From assembly GCF_032884065.1 (NCBI RefSeq), contig NC_088866.1, positions 54,506,068-54,570,067 on the forward strand: a DNA stretch of 64,000 nucleotides. The letters run 5' to 3'. The notes beneath the pieces were generated by a model. It had not been told where the DNA came from and did not search any database. It saw only the letters and a program-made list of their open reading frames with translations. Source of the stretch: Artemia franciscana. Lineage: Eukaryota; Arthropoda; Branchiopoda; Anostraca; Artemiidae. Numbering within the stretch: the stretch's first letter is position 1; every line of letters begins with the position of its first letter. Shown here piece after piece: positions 45,136 to 64,000 of the stretch. The translations under genes were made by a program, and so were the position numbers.

Positions 45136-45616
45136 ATATATATAAAAATAAGTTGTTTGTCTGTCTGTCGACTGACGTCATTAGGATTGAGCTGTATGTC
45201 ATCATGAAGTTAGTTGTCGTCATGTTTGTTATGACGACGTCATGTTTGTCAACTGATGAAATTACAGACCGGAACACCGGGACACAAATGACGACCAGGA
45301 CACCAGGAAACAGGGAATATAAATGACGACCGGGACACTCAAAGAGAAATTACAGACAGGGACACCGGGACACAAATAACGACCGAATCTATCTATATAT
45401 ATAAAAACTACCGTTGGGGGACATATAAATAGATTGTCAGGTTTACCGACTCTTGAACATGCAACATAAAAAAAACTAAAAACTAAAAAACAAAAAAACT
45501 AAAAAAAGGAAAAAAGTCAGGTTTATTGACTCTTGAACATGCAACATAATAAAAAACAAAAAACTGAAAAACAAAAAAAAACTAAAAAAAGGAAAAAAAC
45601 TGAAAAATAAAGGAGG

Positions 45617-45647
<31 letters not shown>

Positions 45648-46747
45648 AATAAGTTGTCTGTCTGTCTGTCTGCGGATCAGGTGACGTCATGTTTCTGTGT
45701 CGGCTGACGTCATGAAATTAGTTGTCGTCATTTTTGCTTTGACGGTGACGTCATTAACGGTATTTGAACGCAAAACCGCGCAGTTAGATGAAAATCCACC
45801 TGGACAGCGAGAGTCAAAACATATCAAAACTGAAAATGATAGCGATGATGATTGGGTTTGGGATTTTGACTTGGATAAGGTCATCAATGCCTACCAGATT
45901 TAAGTTAAAAAAACAAAGGTTCGTCGATATGTACTTCATAGTGACGCTGAAAAATAAAGAAGAAAAAGAAAACTGAAAAAAGAAAAAAGGTAAAAAACTA
46001 AAAAAAAACTAAAAAGAAAAAAAAACTCAAAGAGAAATTACAGACCGGGACACAAATGACGACCGAGACAGAGGGAATATAAGTTACGACCGGGAACTTC
46101 AAAGAGAAATTACAGACTGGGACACCCGGACACAAATCACGACCGGGACACAGGGAATATAAATGACGACCGGGACACAGGGACACAACTACAACGGGGA
46201 CACCGGGGGCACAGGCGGGATATATAAATGACGACCGGGACACAGGGATTGTTCGAATAGAAATTACAGACCGGGACACAAATGACGACCGGGACACCGG
46301 GACACAGGGAATATAAACGACGACCGGGACACTCAAAGAGAAATTACAAACTGGGACACCGGGACACAAATGACGACCGGGACACAGGGAATATAAATGA
46401 CGACCGGGACAAAGGGACACATCATTAGAATAATGAGGTATAGATCTGAATACGGATTGTTTTTCCCATGGACAATTATATGTTGCATGTTCAAGAGTCA
46501 GTAAACCTGACAATCTATTTATATGCACAGACAATGGGACAGCGAAGAATGTTGTATATTCGCATGTTTTACGTAGTTAAAAACATATATTTAAATCTAT
46601 TTCTATTCACAGGTGGGACACAGGGACACAACGACAATGGCGCGTAACTAATATGGCGCTTAACGACTTACGCGCGCGGGGGGGCTTGGGGGGCGCGAAG
46701 CGCCCCACCAACTAGGTGTTGGGGTGGCGCGAAGCCACCATTAATAT

Positions 46748-47692
46748 TGCTTGCGGGAGATTTCAGGCAAACATTACCTATAATACCTAGATCAACTCCT
46801 GCAGACGAAATGAATGCTTGCCTGAAAAATTCTAATTTATGGGCACACGTAAAAACCTTAAAATTAACTACAAATATGCGTGTCCGATTGCAAAACGATG
46901 ACTCTGGTCAAACATTTTCAGATCAATCGCTGGCAATGGGAAACGGAAAGCTCCCAGTAGACTCAATTTCAGGACGTATACAACTACCTGCTGATTTCTG
47001 TAATTTAGTGACGTCCAAAAATGAATTGATTGAAAAAGTATTTCCGAATATTCTAAAAAATTATAAAAATAATAAATGGCTAAGTGAAAGAGCGATTCTC
47101 GCACCCAAAAATATAGACGTCCACGAAATCAACAATATTGTTTTGACCAAGATTCGAGACCAGGCAGTCCTTTACAAGTCAGTCGACACAGTTTTGGAAC
47201 CAAATGAAGCGGTTAATTATCCATCTGAATTTTTAAATTCCGTGGATCTTTCAGGGTTTCCACCACACGTGCTACAACTAAAAATAGGCGTACCAATAAT
47301 ACTTTTAAGAAATATCAACCCACCAAAGCATTGCAATGGCACGCGACTTGCCGAAAAAAAAAACAATGGAAAACCTAATAGAGGCCACAATCTTGACAGG
47401 GCCTTTTGAGGGTGAGACTGTTCTTATTCCTCGCATTCCCATGATTCCAACGGATCTGCCTTTTCAATTTAAAAGATTGCAATTCCCAATTCGATTAGCA
47501 TTTGCAATCACCATTAACAAAGCTCAAGGTCAATCATTAGAAAAATGTGGTATAGATTTCAATACTGATTGTTTTTCCCATGGACAATTGTACGTTGCAT
47601 GTTCGAGGGTCGGTAAACCTGACAATTTATTTATATGCAGCGACAATTGGACAGCGAAGAATGTTTTGACAGCGCAAGTTTTACGCAGTTAA
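46748..47692 (+). pseudogene. Helitron helicase, C-terminal half (Pif1 family), one frameshift
   Basis: The frame begins abruptly with LLAGDFRQTLPI (Pif1 motif III region) right after a truncated Helitron 3' hairpin, so the Rep domain and helicase motifs I-II are missing. It continues 220 codons to about 47409. A shift in the A9 run near 47352-47360 moves it to the frame ending at 47692. That frame has FAITINKAQGQSLEK (motif V) and [10 protein letters not shown] (motif VI). The family unwinds DNA during rolling-circle Helitron transposition. Apart from the truncation and one indel the sequence is well kept, much better than the short relics elsewhere in the nest. Confidence 0.88.
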
Positions 47693-47699
47693 TTTGTAT

Positions 47700-48047
47700 T
47701 GTATCTATCTATCTATCTATCTATATAAAAACGAGTTGTGTGTATGTATGTTTGTTTGTTTGTAAAAAGAGCGTTTGCATATGACGTCATTATTAGTACG
47801 TACGGCTTTGTATATGGAGAGACAATGGGAAAGCCAAGAATGTTGTATATTCGCAATTTTTATGTAGTTTGAAACACATATATAAATCTATCTATATTCA
47901 CAGGTGGGACACAGGGACACAACTACAATGGCGCGTAACTAATATGGCGCGTAACGACTTACGCGCGCGGGGGGGCTTGGGGGGGCGCGAAGCGCCCCAC
48001 CAACTAGGTGTTGGAGTGGCGCGAAGCGCCACCCCAACAGCTAGTAT
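47700..48047 (+). mobile_element. Helitron end with a 3' hairpin and CTAG terminus
   Basis: From a TCTA-repeat start (47700-47735, then GAGTTGTGTGTATG) to the 3' end at 48047. The end has a strong hairpin (GTGGCGCGAAGCGCCAC) followed by CCCAACAGCTAG and then T, the standard Helitron 3' signature. Its body carries the GTGGGACACAGGGACAC and GCGCGTAACTAATATGGCG blocks seen in the other copies. Confidence 0.8.
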
Positions 48048-48283
48048 ATATATATATATACTAGCTGTTGGGGTGGCGCTTCGCGCCACCCCAACACCTA
48101 GTTGGTGGGGCGCTTCGCGCCCACCCCCAAGCCCCCCCGCGCGCGTAAGTCGTTACGCGCCATATTAGTTACGCGCCATTGTAGTTGTGTCCCTGTGTCC
48201 CACCTGTGAATATAGATAGATTTATATATGTGTTTCAAACTACGTAAATATTGCGAATATACAACATTCTTGGCTTTCCCACT
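47818..48283. repeat. Large near-perfect palindrome of two Helitron 3' ends
   Basis: Arms of about 225 bp (47818-48047 and 48060-48283) are reverse complements, separated by about a dozen bases of TATATA. Tail-to-tail CTAG termini form the centre. The two arms differ at a few positions, so this is not simply a folded sequencing read. Confidence 0.85.
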
Positions 48284-48382
48284 ACTGGGAGCTTTCCGTT
48301 TCCAATTGCCAGCAATTGATCTGAAAATGTTTGACCAGAGTCATCGTTACGCAGACAGACAACTTATTTTTATATATATAGA

Positions 48383-48385
<3 letters not shown>
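48059..48385 (-). mobile_element. Very short Helitron, about 325 bp
   Basis: On the minus strand it runs from TCTTCTATATATATAAAAATA (48385) to the hairpin and CTAG (48061-48059). It holds a 60-bp piece matching helicase coding DNA at 46896-46958 inverted (complement of GATCAATCGCTGGCAATGGG), fused to the common 3' part. An internal-deletion derivative with both ends. Confidence 0.75.
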
Positions 48386-49177
<792 letters not shown>

Positions 49178-49189
49178 ATCTATATTCAC

Positions 49190-49337
49190 AGGTGGGACAT
49201 AGGGACACAACTACAATGGCGCGTAACTAATATGGCGCGTAACGACTTACGCGCGCGGGGGGGCTTGGGGGGGGGGTGCAAAGCGCCCCCACCAACTAGG
49301 TGTTGGGGTGGCGCGAAGCACCACCCCAACAGCTAGT
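49190..49337 (+). mobile_element. Helitron 3' end with hairpin and CTAG
   Basis: Same 3' module as at 47900-48047, ending CCCAACAGCTAG at 49337 and followed by T. The hairpin has one mismatch (GCGAAGCACC). It is directly preceded by a TA tract of about 210 bp. Confidence 0.8.
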
Positions 49338-51072
49338 ATATATATGTATATGTTTTTAACTACGTAAAACTTGCGAATATACAACATTCTTTGCTGTCCC
49401 ATTGTCTGTGCATATAAATAGATTGTCAGGTTTACCGACTCTTGAACATGCAACATATAATGGTCCATGGGAAAACAATCCGTATTCAGATCTATACCTC
49501 ATGATTCTAATGATTGCCCTTGAGCTTTGTTGATGGTGATTGCTAATCGACCATTCCCTGAGTCGCCATCGTCATTTATATATCCATCGTATTTTATATA
49601 TTTTTTTCTTTTTAGTTTTTTTGTAGTTTTTACCTTTTTTTTTAGTTTTTTTAGTTTTTTTTACTTATGTCCTGGTCGTCATTTATACTCCCTGTGTCCC
49701 GGTGCTTTGTTGATTGCTAATCGAACATTCCTTTTGTCCCGGTCGCTTTCTCTTTGAGTGTCGCATTTATTTAGATTGTCAGGTTTACCGACTCTTGAAC
49801 ATGCAACATATAATTGTCCATGGGAAAAACAATCCATATTCAGATCTATACCTCATGATTCTAATGATTGCCCTTGAGCTTTGTTGATGGTGATTGCTAA
49901 TTGAACATTCCCTGTGTCCCGGTCGTCATTTATATTCCCAGTATCCCGGTCGTCATTTGTGTCCCAGTGTTCCAGTCTGTAATTTCTCTTTGAGCGTCCC
50001 GTTCGTCTTTGTTTGATGGTGAGCTTTGTTGATGGTGATTGCTAATCGAACATTGCCTGTGTCCCCGTCGTCATTTGGCGTCACCGTTGTAGTTGTTCCC
50101 TGCGTCCCGGTCGTCATTTATATTCCCTGTGTCCCGTTCGTCATCCCGGTATACATTCGTTTTTGAATTGGTATATGATGAAATAAATTTTTAATTTTTT
50201 CCCTTTTTTTCCTTTTAGTTTTTTTTTTATTGGTTTTGACCTTTTTTAGGTTTTTTAGTTTTTTTATTTTTTCTTTTTAGTTTTTTTTGAAGTTTTTATC
50301 TTTTTAGTTTTTTTTATTTTTATTTATATTTTTTTTTAGTTTTCTTTTTCTCCTTTATTTTTCAGTTTTTTCCTTTTTTTAGTTTTTTCTTCTTTTTTAG
50401 TTCTTTTAGTTTTTACCTTTTTTAGTTTTTTTTAGTTTTTTAGATGAAAGTTTTTTTTAGTTTTTTTCCTTTTTTTCTTTTTAGTTTTTTATTGGTTTTT
50501 ACCTTTTTTTTTAGCTTTTTCAGTTTTTTTCGTTTTTTCTTTTTACTTTTTTAGTTTTTATCTTTTTTATTTTTTTTATTTTTATTAATTTTATTAGTTT
50601 TCTTTTTCTCTTCTATTTTTCAGTTTTTTCCTTTTTTTAAGTTTTTTTTTAGTTTTTAGTTTAGGTTTTTTTTTAGTTTTTAGTTTTTTAGTTTTTTAGT
50701 TTTTTTAGTTTTTTAGCTTTTTTATTTTTTTTATTAGTTTTTAGTTTTTTTTTTGTAGTTTTTGCCTTTTTTTTTGTTTTTTCAGTTTTTTTTTTAGTTT
50801 TTAGTTTCTTACCTTTTTTAGCCTAACCAGGATTTGAACCTGGGACCTTCATTCTCCATTCTGACACCCTCTCTCATCGAGTGACTACTCCAGAATGTTC
50901 ATTTTGGTGTTTTAAATGGTATATTATTAACCAAATTAATGTGTTTTACAATATACTAAGCATCGTCAAAGCAAAAATGACGACAACTAATTTCATGACG
51001 TCAGCCGACACAGAAACCTGACGTCACCTGATCCACAGATCCACAGACAGACAACTTATTTTTATATATATA
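49338..51072 (-). mobile_element. Minus-strand Helitron copy with T-rich array
   Basis: The 5' end lies at about 51072 (complement TCTATATATATAAAAATAAG), followed by TGACGTCA sites and a tRNA T-arm-like hairpin (complement of 50821-50845). A 650-bp T-rich array (50190-50820), inverted minisatellites (49670-50150) and the helicase relic (49345-49560) complete it. Closely repeated at 52660-54107 and 60370-61815. Confidence 0.7.
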
Positions 51073-51079
51073 GATAGAT

Positions 51080-51155
<76 letters not shown>

Positions 51156-51159
51156 TGAA

Positions 51160-51190
51160 AAGAGAAATCACCAATGCTACAGCACAAACA

Positions 51191-51243
<53 letters not shown>

Positions 51244-51745
51244 AGACAGAAGGAGAAAAGGAAGACTGTTTTCCTAAATTAGTGATTAATATAGACCAGC
51301 ACTTGAATGAGGCCTTAACCCTACTCATCCATACAATCACATAGGTCAAACAGCATAGCCACACACAATCAACCATAAAGAATAATCCATGGACAGGCAG
51401 TCATGTCGTCAATAAGTATAAGTCGTCATTTACCAAACCATAGAAAAAATAATATAGACAAATAATTCAGAGGCAACACCCAACATAAGGGCTCATCAGG
51501 AGAATACACTGGCCTATATAGGGTTTCGCCACTCTAAATTCTCTACCCAGCACAGTGTTGTGGCTACCACAGAATATCCATGGCATCCCCGCGTCAGGTA
51601 TCACCCCCAAAATACATGTCTATGAAAAAAAAACAGCAAATGTAAAACAACCAAGTAAAACCAAAACAAGCTTATCCTGTTAATATATCCCTCCCTTTAG
51701 CAACAATAGGTAAACTAAATATTATAAACTAAAAGACACAAGGAC
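51160..51745. other. Single-copy-looking insert with an A50 tract
   Basis: About 0.58 kb unlike the Helitron DNA on either side, with an A run of about 50 nt near its left end (51191-51241). It contains moderately GC-rich stretches (for example CCACTCTAAATTCTC, GTGTTGTGGCTACCAC). It could be the end of a retroelement on the minus strand; I cannot name it. Confidence 0.4.
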
Positions 51746-52101
51746 ACAACTACAATGGCGCGTAATTAATATTGGTAGAGCGTTATGTTTCAGGTTGTAG
51801 ATCTGAAAGGTTCAACCCTGAATACAAAAGAAGAAAAAAAACTAAAAAAGGTAAAAACTACACAAAAAAAACTAAAAAAAAGAAAGAAAAACTAAAAACA
51901 AAAAAATTATTTCATAAACCAATTCAAAAACGAATGTATTCAAACCCGAGTAGCTGAGTTGGTAACGCGTTATGTTCCAGGTTCTAGGTCTGAGAAACTA
52001 CAAAAAAAAATAAAAAGAAAAAACTAAAAAAACTAAAAAAACTAAAACAAGGTAAAACAAGGTAAACTACAAAAAAAAAACTAAAAAGAAGAAAAAACTA
52101 A
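51746..52101 (+). repeat. A-rich array with tRNA-like boxes
   Basis: A 20-50 bp degenerate AAAAACTAAAAA array. Two tRNA-like pieces lie in it: 51773-51830 (TTGGTAGAGCG … GGTTCAACCCTG, A- and B-box-like) and 51950-51992 (TAGCTGAGTTGGTAACGCG). Confidence 0.5.
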
Positions 52102-56440
<4,339 letters not shown>

Positions 56441-56518
56441 GCAGAGGTGCAGAGGTGAATTTTCTGCTTGTTACTAGATATCCTTTTATGTTTACATGAT
56501 ACTGTTTTTCCTAAAACC

Positions 56519-56619
<101 letters not shown>

Positions 56620-56689
56620 ATATATATAAAAATAAGTTGTCTGTGTGTGGATCTGTGTATGGATCAGGTGACGTCATGTTTGTCCGCAT

Positions 56690-59700
<3,011 letters not shown>

Positions 59701-59713
59701 CGTAACTATTATG

Positions 59714-59813
59714 NNNNNNNNNNNNNNNNNNNNNNNNNNNNNNNNNNNNNNNNNNNNNNNNNNNNNNNNNNNNNNNNNNNNNNNNNNNNNNNNNNNNNNN
59801 NNNNNNNNNNNNN
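59714..59813. other. Assembly gap, 100 N
   Basis: Exactly 100 N, the conventional size for a gap of unknown length. ORFs running through it are meaningless. Confidence 1.

Positions 59814-64000
<4,187 letters not shown>

Noticed and set aside
45998-46534. 178-aa minus-strand ORF rich in CPGRHLYS/SRSSF repeats (similar ones at 57521-58274 and 59064-59369)
   Set aside because: It is the in-frame reading of the 27-bp minisatellite. The period keeps the frame open; there is no start context or domain.
47898-48168. ORFs with [14 protein letters not shown] and RARGGLGG on both strands
   Set aside because: Both strands of the GC-rich Helitron 3' palindrome; not a gene.

Overview
This 64 kb window looks like repeat-rich nuclear DNA of an animal, probably an arthropod. 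The grounds are spliced transposon genes, LINE, SINE, PIF/Harbinger, hAT-like, Ty3-like and Helitron elements, a strongly AT-rich background and only traces of possible host exons. I cannot name the species; a brine-shrimp-like crustacean is a guess. One gap of exactly 100 N (59714-59813) shows that this is a scaffold.

Region 1-12.4 kb. A Ty3-type LTR retrotransposon lies on the minus strand: one LTR (about 11898-12386), primer site, gag with a zinc knuckle, retropepsin, reverse transcriptase, RNase H and integrase, ending at 5602. Beyond pol, on the same strand and without introns, come four further genes: a possible exonuclease-fold protein (4666-4045), a SOCS-box protein (3965-3032), a 2H phosphoesterase of the AKAP7/LigT type (2631-2002) and an ANGEL/CCR4-type EEP nuclease (534 to the window edge). 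No second LTR is visible between pol and position 1, so these genes may be cargo of an unusually long element. Alternatively they may be a separate integrated element or host genes. This is the most interesting part of the window.

Region 12.4-24.5 kb. LINE remains fill much of this stretch: an inverted 5' piece beside a forward RNase H piece, and a decayed 4-5 kb LINE with a PHD-like ORF1. A foldback hAT-like MITE has a perfect 8-bp target duplication. A fragment of the Harbinger family lies inverted here and carries a tRNA-derived SINE. Two orphan exon-like ORFs are also present.

Region 24.5-41.3 kb. Three PIF/Harbinger copies stand head to tail, separated by only 3 bp. Copy 1 (24539-35522) is complete. 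Its Myb/SANT gene has three exons on the plus strand and its HARBI1-type transposase has two exons on the minus strand; the splice phases agree in both. Copy 2 is internally deleted. Copy 3 has lost a splice donor and is cut off on its right by another repeat.

Region 41.3-64 kb. A dispersed repeat with internal tandem units, two possible host exons (42.8-43.3 kb) and a 106-bp tandem repeat lead into a large Helitron nest. The nest holds a decayed Pif1-type helicase end, 5' TC...TATATATAAAAA termini, 3' hairpin-CTAG termini, a Helitron of about 325 bp, 27-bp minisatellites, TGACGTCA clusters, A/T-rich arrays and long (TA)n tracts. About 4.1 kb to the left of the gap is repeated almost exactly to its right, which may be an assembly artefact.
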